Shown: positions 34,493 through 41,877 of the stretch, piece by piece
How the letters are laid out: the number at the start of each line of letters is the position of its first letter
How positions within the stretch are numbered: the first letter of the stretch is position 1
Assembly (NCBI GenBank): GCA_026414765.1
Contig: JAOAIJ010000014.1
Location: 1-43,982 of the forward strand
Direction: 5' to 3'
Length of the DNA stretch: 43,982 bases
From: Clostridia bacterium
GTDB taxonomy: Bacteria > Bacillota > Clostridia > Acetivibrionales > DSM-27016
Notes under the pieces: model-generated
The model's input: the letters and a program-made list of their open reading frames with translations, nothing else
What the model was told of the DNA's origin: nothing
The model's database searches: none
Made by a program: the position numbers and the translations under genes

Positions 34493-36384
34493 TAATATAC
34501 TTTTCCAAACTCCAAAGGAACTGTCATGTCAAAGTCTGTATCAAAGGAAGCGAGAAAAAGTCCTGCCGACAATCCTGGGAGAAGGATTCTCGAGCAGTCT
34601 TTCATTATATCAAATCCGGTTTCTCCTTTTATTATCCTTTGAAGTATAAGACGCATGTTAGCTATATTTAGCAGCCCGCATGCAAGTAGGGAGGATTCTA
34701 TACACGCTATCGCCTGCAAAACATGGTGTCTGAAATTCCGTACCCTCGGAACAATATCTGAAGACTGCTGTCCCCTGTGCTTATTCAGCCTCACCTCATC
34801 AGGCAATATCCCTTCCATTCCGATTCTCATCATACGCCTGTCCATACCATCCTGAAAAAACATACTGTCAGGCAGGGAAAGAAGAAATTCCGTCAGCTTT
34901 ATATCCATTGTAGGATCACGCACCTCTACTCCATTCCAGTAACTGTTGTGATACCATATATCAAAGAGGTTCATATTTACCTCTGCTATACTGGCGTGAT
35001 CAACACTGTTTGTATCCTGTACACAGCCTGTACAAGACCTGAATAACTCACTGGATACAAACTGGAGATTCAAAAGAGGATATTCCTGTTTTACACTATA
35101 TCTACAGTCGTGTATAGTTTTCCTTATCTTTCTCATGGTTCTTCCGCTCTTCTGCCTAACAAGTCTTAAATAATCCTTCCACGGGGTGTGGGGATAGTAC
35201 TTCCACTTCGGTAAAAGTGTTATTTTGTGGGGAGACCATGAAACTGTACTATTTCCAAACTGGCCTGTCAGTAGTACACTGCAACCAGATTCTGCAGCCA
35301 GTGTAAGTATTTTATCTATCCAATATTGATTTGCAGCTGACACCTGAGGTCTTCCAGTACGAAGTATCTGCATCCTGATCGACTCAATAGGACTTACGCC
35401 TGCAGCATCTACTATTGTATGCCGGACATTTCCTTCCGCTGATATGGCTTTGGAAGCCAGAGTTCTCTCATCAGTAAGCCAGGAGCCAAAGGAGCATGCC
35501 TCATCAGGGTAACGTGGTGCCGCCGTCCATGTATGCAGAACCTTTCCATAAGGAATTAGTCCTCGTGCCGCCAATACACATACTGAAGACGAATCCAATC
35601 CTGCACTAAGCGTAGCACCAACTTCCGACTGACTCCTCAAACGTTTTTTGACAGCCTCGCTATAAAGTACTGAAAATCTATCAACAGCTTCCCTTTTATC
35701 CTTTATCCTGATTTGCCTTACTTGTGAGGGCCTCCACCAGACATGTTCATGTATCCTTCTATGTTTTACATCAATTCGGGAAGCAGGTAGGAGCTGGCTT
35801 ATACCCTTCCAGCAGGTAGCCTCCGGAGCCAGCGGTACAGCGCATAACATCTGGGTAATAACCTGTATATCCGGTTCATGCGGTATGCCGGGTAACCCAG
35901 CAAGCGAGCCCGGGTGTGTTGCAAAGGCCAGAAACTCATCTCCACGAAAAAAGTAGAGGGAAGAATGTCCCCATGATCTGGCCAGCAGCAGCTCCATGCT
36001 TGAGCTGTCATAAGCTGCAAGCATCCAATCCCCTTCAATACGCACCGGTGCATCTGCACCCCACTTCTGCCAGGCAGCCCACATGAGTTGCAAATCTGTT
36101 GCATTATGACTGCAAGCCAGTTCTTCTATCAGCTCTTCCCTGTTGTAAAGCGAGCCGGCTCCTGCCAAAATCATATCCTCTCTCCCGATAGTAATCATAT
36201 CCAATCCTGCATTTTTTGTACTGACAGGGATAGCTGCCGCAAGAGCAAGCGCACCACATATCTTCAGTTCAGTATATAAGCCTTCAGGCATATGCATGTT
36301 CTGCAGCAGCACTTTAGCATCGTCTATAGAAGCTTTATAGCCGTCAAAGTATATTTTTCCAGTAAAACCAGCCAGCATTTCCAT
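34489..36384 (-). CDS. Lasso macrolactam synthetase (McjC-like, asparagine-synthetase fold)
   Basis: 631 residues from the ATG at 36384 (AAAGAGAG upstream; the ATG at 36378 would give the N-terminus MLAGFTGKIYFDG, equally possible). The N-terminal glutaminase-like domain (about 1-200) lacks the Cys at position 2 and so cannot release ammonia. The C-terminal synthetase domain holds the ATP-pyrophosphatase loop LSAGLDSSSV (about 259-268). It adenylates the Asp side chain and closes the ring with the core's alpha-amine. Unlike B1, B2 and the kinase it is on the minus strand, transcribed towards them from its own promoter (36444-36472). Confidence 0.92.
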   Translation of the reverse strand: MEMLAGFTGKIYFDGYKASIDDAKVLLQNMHMPEGLYTELKICGALALAAAIPVSTKNAGLDMITIGREDMILAGAGSLYNREELIEELACSHNATDLQLMWAAWQKWGADAPVRIEGDWMLAAYDSSSMELLLARSWGHSSLYFFRGDEFLAFATHPGSLAGLPGIPHEPDIQVITQMLCAVPLAPEATCWKGISQLLPASRIDVKHRRIHEHVWWRPSQVRQIRIKDKREAVDRFSVLYSEAVKKRLRSQSEVGATLSAGLDSSSVCVLAARGLIPYGKVLHTWTAAPRYPDEACSFGSWLTDERTLASKAISAEGNVRHTIVDAAGVSPIESIRMQILRTGRPQVSAANQYWIDKILTLAAESGCSVLLTGQFGNSTVSWSPHKITLLPKWKYYPHTPWKDYLRLVRQKSGRTMRKIRKTIHDCRYSVKQEYPLLNLQFVSSELFRSCTGCVQDTNSVDHASIAEVNMNLFDIWYHNSYWNGVEVRDPTMDIKLTEFLLSLPDSMFFQDGMDRRMMRIGMEGILPDEVRLNKHRGQQSSDIVPRVRNFRHHVLQAIACIESSLLACGLLNIANMRLILQRIIKGETGFDIMKDCSRILLPGLSAGLFLASFDTDFDMTVPLEFGKVYY

Positions 36385-36443
36385 CTCTCTTTTCTTGGGT
36401 AGCAAACTTCATAGTCATCTTGTTCATATCAATATTCTTAAGC

Positions 36444-36472
36444 ATTATATCACCATTGGGATTAATTGTAAA
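36444..36472 (-). promoter_or_regulatory. Promoter of the lasso synthetase gene
   Basis: Minus strand TTTACA (36472-36467), a 17-base spacer and TATAAT (36449-36444), about 60 bases before the start codon. Confidence 0.7.
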
Positions 36473-36484
36473 CTTATACAATAA

Positions 36485-36515
36485 ATGCTCATGCAATTTA
36501 CCACTGCATGAGCAT
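36485..36515 (-). terminator. Hairpin terminator of pcrA
   Basis: ATGCTCATGCA and TGCATGAGCAT form a perfect 11-bp stem with a 9-base loop; a weak TTTATTGT follows on the minus strand. It begins 14 bases after the pcrA stop. Confidence 0.7.
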
Positions 36516-36528
36516 CTATACCCCTTAC

Positions 36529-38826
36529 TCAACCTATCTTGTTTAAATTCGCAAAAGCAGCCATAAGCCTTTTCATTCCAGCCTTCTCAAATTGGATTTC
36601 AAGCTTGAAGTCGTCTCCTTCTTTTTCAACTGAAGTTATTTCTCCTACACCAAATTTTTTATGCTCAACCTTATCCCCTGCAGCAAAACTCAAACCGGCC
36701 GGCGTTGGCTTTGAAACAGGGCTTGCTACAATTGAAGGTCTGAAGGATTTCATCTGAGCCTGATTACCGATACCAGCTCCTGTATTGATTATGCTGTCAA
36801 CACTTCTTCCGAAGACTGGCTTTGCAGCCCCCAAACCACCCATCTGGCTACTTCCCGGCCTGCTGCCAAAGCCGGTTTCTACTCTGTTTTCTTTTATTTT
36901 ATTAAGGTCATCTACAAGTTCAGCAGGAATTTCCTTCAGAAATCTGGAAGCCTTGTTATAAGTCGTGTTACCAAACAGAGTCCTGCTGAATGCATTTGTC
37001 AAAAAGAGCTTTTCCCTTGCACGGGTAATTCCCACATAGCAAAGTCTTCTCTCCTCTTCGACTTCATTTTCGTCCAGCATGGATCTATATCCGGGAAAAA
37101 CCCCTTCCTCAAGACCGACCAGGAATACTACAGGAAATTCAAGACCTTTTGCACTATGCAGTGTCATAAGGATTACATTGTCTGCATCCGGATCAACATT
37201 ATCAATATCTGCTACAAGAGATACATTTTCCAGGAAGCCCTCCAGGGTGTTTTCCATATCTCCTCTTGCCTCAAATTCCAGCGCTCCGGAAATTAATTCC
37301 TTAATGTTTTCTATTCTCGTACGGGATTCAGGTGTATCTTCATCTTCCAATTCTTTCAGTATGCCTGATTGTCCAATCACCTCACTAATCAGTTCCGATA
37401 CCTTCATACTCTCTTTCAAAGCTCTGAATTTTGATATAAGCAATACAAAGTTCTGCAATTTTCCTGCCGCTCTCTGTAAGTCCGGAATTTCATCAGCAGA
37501 CGAAATAATTGCAAATATACTGCAGCCACGTTTGTTTGCTATATCCTCAGCTTTACCCAGAGTAGCATCACCTATTCCCCTCTTTGGAACATTGATGATT
37601 CTCTTCAGGCTTATGTTATCCGCAGGATTTTGTATTACCCTGAGGTATGCTATTACATCCTTGATTTCTTTTCTATCATAGAATCTCAGGCCTCCGACTA
37701 TTTTGTAAGGGATGCCTTCCTTCATAAGCGTATCTTCTATAACACGGGACTGGGCGTTCACCCTGTAAAGTATGGCAAAATCCTTATATGACTTGTTATC
37801 AAGCCTGCTGAGTTTTTGGATCTCATTGCCTACAAAGAACGCTTCATCATGCTCGTTATTTCCCTGGTATAGCTGGATTTTGTTTCCTTCGGTATTATCA
37901 GTCCACAGACTCTTGGTCTTTCTGCCTGTATTGTTCTTTATCACACTATTTGCCGCATCAAGTATAGTCTGGGTAGAACGGTAATTCTGCTCGAGTTTTA
38001 TGGTTTTACATCCTTTAAATTCCTTTTCAAAGTCAAGAATATTCCGTATGTTAGCCCCTCTCCATCCGTAGATGGACTGATCATCATCTCCCACGACACA
38101 AAGATTTTTGCTTCCCTGTGCCAGAAGGCTGACCAAAGAATACTGGGCAGTATTTGTATCCTGATACTCATCTACAAGTACATATCTGAATTTTCTCTGA
38201 TAAAATTCCAATACAGCAGGGTTGTCCAGGAAAAGCTTTATTGTACACATAATAATATCATCAAAATCCAACGCATTATTCAGCCGCAGCTTCTTCTGAT
38301 AGAGCTCATATATAGCAGCAACCTTACTCATTTTAAAGTCTGATGCGTACATCTGAGTATAGGTTTTGGGTTCTATCAGTTCATCCTTTGCTCTACCTAT
38401 CATATCAAGAACAGACCTTGGCGGAAAATTTTTATCATTAAGGTTAAGTTCTTTAAGACAATCTTTAACAACAGTCTGCTGATCTGCTGAATCATAAATA
38501 ACAAAACTCTTGTCAAAGCCGATTTTATCTATATCACGCCTTAGCATTCTGACACACATGGAGTGGAATGTACTTACCCATATACTGTCACCCGCATCCT
38601 CTACCAGCTTTTCAATTCTTTCTTTCATCTCTCTTGCTGCTTTATTTGTAAAAGTGATTGCAAGAATACTGGCAGGATGCACACCCTTTTCCCGTATCAA
38701 ATAAGCAATTCTGTGTGTAAGTACACGGGTCTTGCCTGATCCGGCACCTGCAAGTATCAGAAGCGGACCCTCTGTATGTAATACAGCTTCCTGCTGTGGT
38801 TCATTTAAACCCTTCAACAAATCCAT
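36529..38826 (-). CDS. pcrA: ATP-dependent DNA helicase PcrA/UvrD
   Basis: 765 residues, full length for this superfamily 1A 3'-5' helicase of DNA repair and plasmid replication. Motifs in order: Q motif GLNEPQQEAVLH, Walker A ILAGAGSGKTRVLTHR (about 25-40), Ia AITFTNKAAREMKERI, Walker B VLVDEYQDTN, III VVGDDDQSIYGWRGA, IV EQNYRST, V MTLHSAKGLEFPVVF and VI YVGITRAREKLF. The C-terminal tail has the KVEHKKFGVGEITSVE PcrA-type Tudor-like segment, which binds RNA polymerase in Bacillus. The ATG has GGAGATG upstream. The truncated UvrC-like gene lies 110 bases upstream. Confidence 0.98.
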   Translation of the reverse strand: MDLLKGLNEPQQEAVLHTEGPLLILAGAGSGKTRVLTHRIAYLIREKGVHPASILAITFTNKAAREMKERIEKLVEDAGDSIWVSTFHSMCVRMLRRDIDKIGFDKSFVIYDSADQQTVVKDCLKELNLNDKNFPPRSVLDMIGRAKDELIEPKTYTQMYASDFKMSKVAAIYELYQKKLRLNNALDFDDIIMCTIKLFLDNPAVLEFYQRKFRYVLVDEYQDTNTAQYSLVSLLAQGSKNLCVVGDDDQSIYGWRGANIRNILDFEKEFKGCKTIKLEQNYRSTQTILDAANSVIKNNTGRKTKSLWTDNTEGNKIQLYQGNNEHDEAFFVGNEIQKLSRLDNKSYKDFAILYRVNAQSRVIEDTLMKEGIPYKIVGGLRFYDRKEIKDVIAYLRVIQNPADNISLKRIINVPKRGIGDATLGKAEDIANKRGCSIFAIISSADEIPDLQRAAGKLQNFVLLISKFRALKESMKVSELISEVIGQSGILKELEDEDTPESRTRIENIKELISGALEFEARGDMENTLEGFLENVSLVADIDNVDPDADNVILMTLHSAKGLEFPVVFLVGLEEGVFPGYRSMLDENEVEEERRLCYVGITRAREKLFLTNAFSRTLFGNTTYNKASRFLKEIPAELVDDLNKIKENRVETGFGSRPGSSQMGGLGAAKPVFGRSVDSIINTGAGIGNQAQMKSFRPSIVASPVSKPTPAGLSFAAGDKVEHKKFGVGEITSVEKEGDDFKLEIQFEKAGMKRLMAAFANLNKIG

Positions 38827-38935
38827 ATATACATCTCCAATGTAAAAATTAAATACCGGGAATATATGTTCGCGGCATTTATCATTATAGTAGATTATTT
38901 ACTTTTTCGCAAATGAAAAAAATTAATTCTTCTTC

Positions 38936-40039
38936 CTATCCGGTTATTATCTTGTCAGCTATTTTGGCAATGGCATTACCCAACTTGCAGCTATTACTTT
39001 CAATCCAGTTTTGCGGAATCCAGAAACAATAGATTTTTTCCTTGTTCTTTTTAAGATATGAGTAGATTATTTGTACCTCATCCATTTCCTGTTGTCCAAT
39101 CCTCCCGGAAGATTTTATATTGGTATTACGAAAGTGTGCAAGCAGCGATTTTTTAAGCAGTTCACTTATATCACCTACTTGTCTATCCGCAAGCGTTATA
39201 GTTTCCATACTCATCATTTTGTTGCCTTTTATAAAAAAGACCTTTACAGACATATTATCCATATTTTCCACACAAATTACATTCCTGCCCCTTTGTGAAG
39301 AATAAATCAAACCTTGCTTATACAGGACATGCCTTACACCATTGATATATTCCCTGTACCTGGCTGCTTTTTCAAAATCAAGTCTTTGAGCCGCAGCATT
39401 CATTTTCTGTTCTAAATCGATCACCGGCTTTTTATCATAGCCTTCCAGAAAGGATATGATCCTTTTTATGCAATCCTTGTATTCCTCATATGTGCCACCA
39501 TTACAGCAAACTCCGAGACAAAGCTTTAATTCATGGTTCATACACCCCGATAGCCTTTTCCCAAATGATGCAGTAGTGCACTTTCGTATCTGAAAATATT
39601 CCTTAATAAACTCCACAGCCTGCTCAACCAGGTATACACTCGTGTAAGGACCGAAATACTGTGATCCGTCATCAGAAACCTCTGTAGAGATAAAAATTCT
39701 GGGGAACTCCTCGCTCAGACTCAGTTTAATGTACCTGTAGTTTTTTTCATTTTTCATCTGACTGTTATAAACAGGTTTAAATTCTTTAATAAGTTTACAT
39801 TCTGTCAAAAACGCTTCCAGCTCTGTATCTGTGACGACTATATCAAAGTCATATATTCTGGGAATCATATTCTTTATTTTAGGGGCATGGTTTTTAGACT
39901 TTTGAAAGTATTGCGAAACCCTTCTTTTTAAGTTCTTTGCTTTACCGACATAAATAATATTGCTAGAAGTATCTTTCATCAGGTAAACACCGGGTTCTTC
40001 CGGTAAATTCTTGATTTTCTGCTTCAAGTCCACACACAA
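38936..40039 (-). CDS. UvrC-like (Cho-type) GIY-YIG nuclease, lacking the C-terminal half
   Basis: 367 residues from a GTG at 40039 (AAGGAG upstream; GTG 40033 also possible). It has the UvrC GIY-YIG domain (GVYLMKDTSSNIIYVGKAKN, about residues 17-36), a middle region and a UVR motif (EQKMNAAAQRLDFEKAARYR, about 210-230). The RNase-H-like endonuclease and the helix-hairpin-helix part of full UvrC (about 600 residues) are absent. The protein therefore resembles E. coli Cho, which makes only the 3' incision in excision repair. It ends cleanly before a normal intergenic region, with no coding remains of the missing half, so this is probably not a broken uvrC. It neighbours pcrA, another repair gene. 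Confidence 0.88.
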   Translation of the reverse strand: MCVDLKQKIKNLPEEPGVYLMKDTSSNIIYVGKAKNLKRRVSQYFQKSKNHAPKIKNMIPRIYDFDIVVTDTELEAFLTECKLIKEFKPVYNSQMKNEKNYRYIKLSLSEEFPRIFISTEVSDDGSQYFGPYTSVYLVEQAVEFIKEYFQIRKCTTASFGKRLSGCMNHELKLCLGVCCNGGTYEEYKDCIKRIISFLEGYDKKPVIDLEQKMNAAAQRLDFEKAARYREYINGVRHVLYKQGLIYSSQRGRNVICVENMDNMSVKVFFIKGNKMMSMETITLADRQVGDISELLKKSLLAHFRNTNIKSSGRIGQQEMDEVQIIYSYLKKNKEKIYCFWIPQNWIESNSCKLGNAIAKIADKIITG

Positions 40040-40103
40040 TACTCCTTACATTTCAATCATATATGTCTATTCTCCTCATTAAAGGCTTCCGTTATAATGG
40101 GAT

Positions 40104-40135
40104 AAAAAAACTGCAACCGAGGTTGCAGTTTTTTT
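40104..40135. terminator. Bidirectional-type terminator after hpf
   Basis: CTGCAACC/GGTTGCAG with a 2-base loop is flanked by seven A and seven T, so it forms a long perfect stem. It lies 7 bases from the hpf stop. Confidence 0.95.
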
Positions 40136-40141
40136 GGCAGT

Positions 40142-40672
40142 TTAGAATTCCGGCTCAATCAAACCGTAATTTCCGTCTTTTCTCTTATAAACAACATTTA
40201 CTGCGTTAGTATCCGCATTTGAGAATACAAAGAATTCATGCCCCAGAAGATTCATCTGTAAAACAGCTTCTTCTACATCCATTGGTTTTATTGCAAACCT
40301 TTTTGAACGTACAACCTTGAATTCATGCTCTTCAGCTATATCCTCTTTAATAGCAAAGTTATCAATCACAAAAGCTGTTTCGTGGAGTTTCTTCTCAAGC
40401 CTGGTTTTGTTTTTCCTTATTTGCCTTTCTAGAACATCAATTACTTTATCAATAGAAGCATACATATCATCATTTGCTTCTTCAGCCCTTAAAACAACTC
40501 CATTGAAGGGGATGGTAACCTCTAAAATCTGTCTGTTTTTTTGAACACTCATTGTTACATGAACTTCTGTACCCGGATTGAAAAATTTCTCCAGCTTCCC
40601 CATTTTTGAGATTACTTTTTCCTTTAATGCCTCGGTTACTTCAATATTTTTTCCGCTTACTATGAATTTCAT
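40142..40672 (-). CDS. hpf: Ribosome hibernation promoting factor, long form
   Basis: 176 residues from the ATG at 40672 (GGGG 10 bases upstream); earlier in-frame ATGs give a non-homologous extension. The N-terminal domain (about 1-100, MKFIVSGKNIEVTEALKE) binds the 30S subunit where tRNA and mRNA sit. The C-terminal domain (about 120-176, RSKRFAIKPMDVEEAVLQM and LGHEFFVFSNADT) dimerises and joins two 70S ribosomes into 100S particles. A SigB-type promoter lies about 85 bases upstream, as expected for stress or stationary-phase control known for this gene in Bacillus. Confidence 0.97.
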   Translation of the reverse strand: MKFIVSGKNIEVTEALKEKVISKMGKLEKFFNPGTEVHVTMSVQKNRQILEVTIPFNGVVLRAEEANDDMYASIDKVIDVLERQIRKNKTRLEKKLHETAFVIDNFAIKEDIAEEHEFKVVRSKRFAIKPMDVEEAVLQMNLLGHEFFVFSNADTNAVNVVYKRKDGNYGLIEPEF

Positions 40673-40759
40673 ATACGTCACAGCCCCTTTCATGTTACAA
40701 ATAAATACTGTCAATTTAGAGAATACTACTTACAAAATTCGTAGAATTCTTTAATATTC

Positions 40760-40784
40760 TTACCCAAAACAAAAATTATAAAAC
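40760..40784 (-). promoter_or_regulatory. SigB-type promoter of hpf
   Basis: Minus strand GTTTTA (40784-40779), a 13-base spacer and GGGTAA (40765-40760), near the SigB consensus GTTTAA/GGGTAT. Spacer length equals that at 1644-1668. The Bacillus hpf homologue (yvyD) is known to have SigB control, which supports the call. Confidence 0.6.
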
Positions 40785-40991
40785 ACTGCTTATGCGACAT
40801 TTTAAACAAGGATATATTTGATTCCAAGTAAGAATATTCTATTATATTATTATTCTACATTCAGATAATAAATCCTTCTATTTTATTATTCAAAAACCAA
40901 ACTTATCGAAAAAATGCATATTTTATTCCATTATACCCAGGTTGAACCCTCGTAAATTGTAGTAAATATACCCGTAACTATATTAACAAAA

Positions 40992-41300
40992 TTATGCACA
41001 TTACTTCCACAAAACACCTGTTTTGTGTATATAAATTCTGTGGATAATGTGGATAAATCTGTGAATAACTTATTCAGGCTAATTTCAGGTGTGGATATTA
41101 TTACAATATGAATGTACAAAATTACTATTTTATGTATACTAGATAAACAAAATATACTTATCTTCATATTATTGATATATCCTGTAAAATTGGCAGGTTC
41201 TGGAGTCTAATAGGAAAGTTAAGTCAGGGCTGATTACCCTAAACATTTATTCCACTTACATTTTATGGTAATATGTATTTTTTTCTATAACCTATCCACA
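40992..41300. other. Cluster of DnaA boxes
   Basis: Four exact matches to TTATNCACA: 40992-41000 (plus) and 41039-41047, 41048-41056, 41060-41068 (minus, tandem). Two near matches lie at 41090-41098 (TGTGGATAT) and 41292-41300 (CTATCCACA). They lie in AT-rich intergenic DNA. The three adjacent minus-strand boxes are far from random. It could be a replication-origin-type or DnaA-titrating region, or a DnaA-controlled promoter region; dnaA or dnaN is not in this window. Confidence 0.6.
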
Positions 41301-41354
41301 AGGTGGTTTATCAATACTGCTTGTACCTTATGTATAAATTCGTATATATTAATA

Positions 41355-41382
41355 AAAGCCCTGTATATTCATACAGGACTTT
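41355..41382 (-). terminator. Terminator of the zinc-ribbon protein gene
   Basis: AAAGTCCTGTAT and ATACAGGGCTTT pair with one G-T pair around GAAT; TTATTA follows on the minus strand. It lies about 20 bases after the stop. Confidence 0.8.
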
Positions 41383-41402
41383 CTGATATTAATAGATTAT
41401 TC

Positions 41403-41690
41403 TTATTTACCGTTTGAGAAACACTCACTGCAATATACTGGCTTATCAAGGTGTGGCTTGAAGGGTACTTTTGTTTCCTTTCCACATTCAGCACAAACAG
41501 CTTCGTACATTTCTCTGTTTCTTTTTGCACCAGAATCCCTGTTAAATTGGGATTTCTTCAGGTCTCTGCATTCTTTACATCTCAAAGGCTCATTCTGAAA
41601 ACCTTTTGATGCGTAAAATTCCTGCTCACGCGCAGTAAAAATAAAATCTTTTGAGCAATCCTTGCAAACCAGGGTTTTGTCTTCGAACAT
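41403..41690 (-). CDS. Small zinc-ribbon protein
   Basis: 95 residues from the ATG at 41690, chosen because this conserved family usually begins MFEDKTLVCKDC-like; GAGG lies 11 bases upstream. Two CxxC pairs at the N-terminal half (VCKDCSKDF and RCKECRDLKK) and two at the C-terminal half (VCAECGKET and YCSECF) would bind two zinc ions. The middle FTAREQEFYASKGFQNEP is the family signature. Function is unknown; nucleic acid binding is plausible. It is transcribed from its own promoter at 41805-41834. Confidence 0.85.
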   Translation of the reverse strand: MFEDKTLVCKDCSKDFIFTAREQEFYASKGFQNEPLRCKECRDLKKSQFNRDSGAKRNREMYEAVCAECGKETKVPFKPHLDKPVYCSECFSNGK

Positions 41691-41804
41691 AGAATAAGTC
41701 GCCTCACTTCGTACAGCATATATTATATGCATAGAATAATTTTACCCATATACCGGATTAGTGTCTATATAGAAATAGTCAAAATATTTCCAATATTCCG
41801 GGCA

Positions 41805-41834
41805 CTTATATATCGTATTATAAAAAAATGTCAA
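41805..41834 (-). promoter_or_regulatory. Promoter of the zinc-ribbon protein gene
   Basis: Minus strand TTGACA (41834-41829), an 18-base spacer and TATAAG (41810-41805). A second TTGACA is directly upstream (41840-41835), giving an alternative with 17 bases and TACGAT. Confidence 0.65.
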
Positions 41835-41877
41835 TGTCAAGATTTTTACAACTCCTAAATACAGCTTAATAACCCGT

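Larger units (their letters stand above)
40673..41402. other. Long intergenic region with hpf leader and DnaA boxes
   Basis: About 700 bases without a credible gene, rich in A and T. It contains the hpf promoter (40760-40784), an 11-bp inverted repeat AATATTCTTAC (40753-40763 and 40828-40838) overlapping it, the DnaA-box cluster (40992-41300), and the terminator of the zinc-ribbon gene (41355-41382). The remainder shows no recognised RNA gene. Confidence 0.7.

Noticed and set aside
36344-36532. A 62-codon frame upstream of the lasso synthetase, considered as a second precursor
   Set aside because: It overlaps the pcrA hairpin, the promoter and the synthetase start in another frame, and lacks the Y-P-L-G-F leader signature; its likely ATG is part of the -10 box.
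40931-41167. A 78-codon minus-strand frame in the long intergenic region
   Set aside because: Its composition is poor, there is no ribosome site, and it runs through the DnaA-box cluster.
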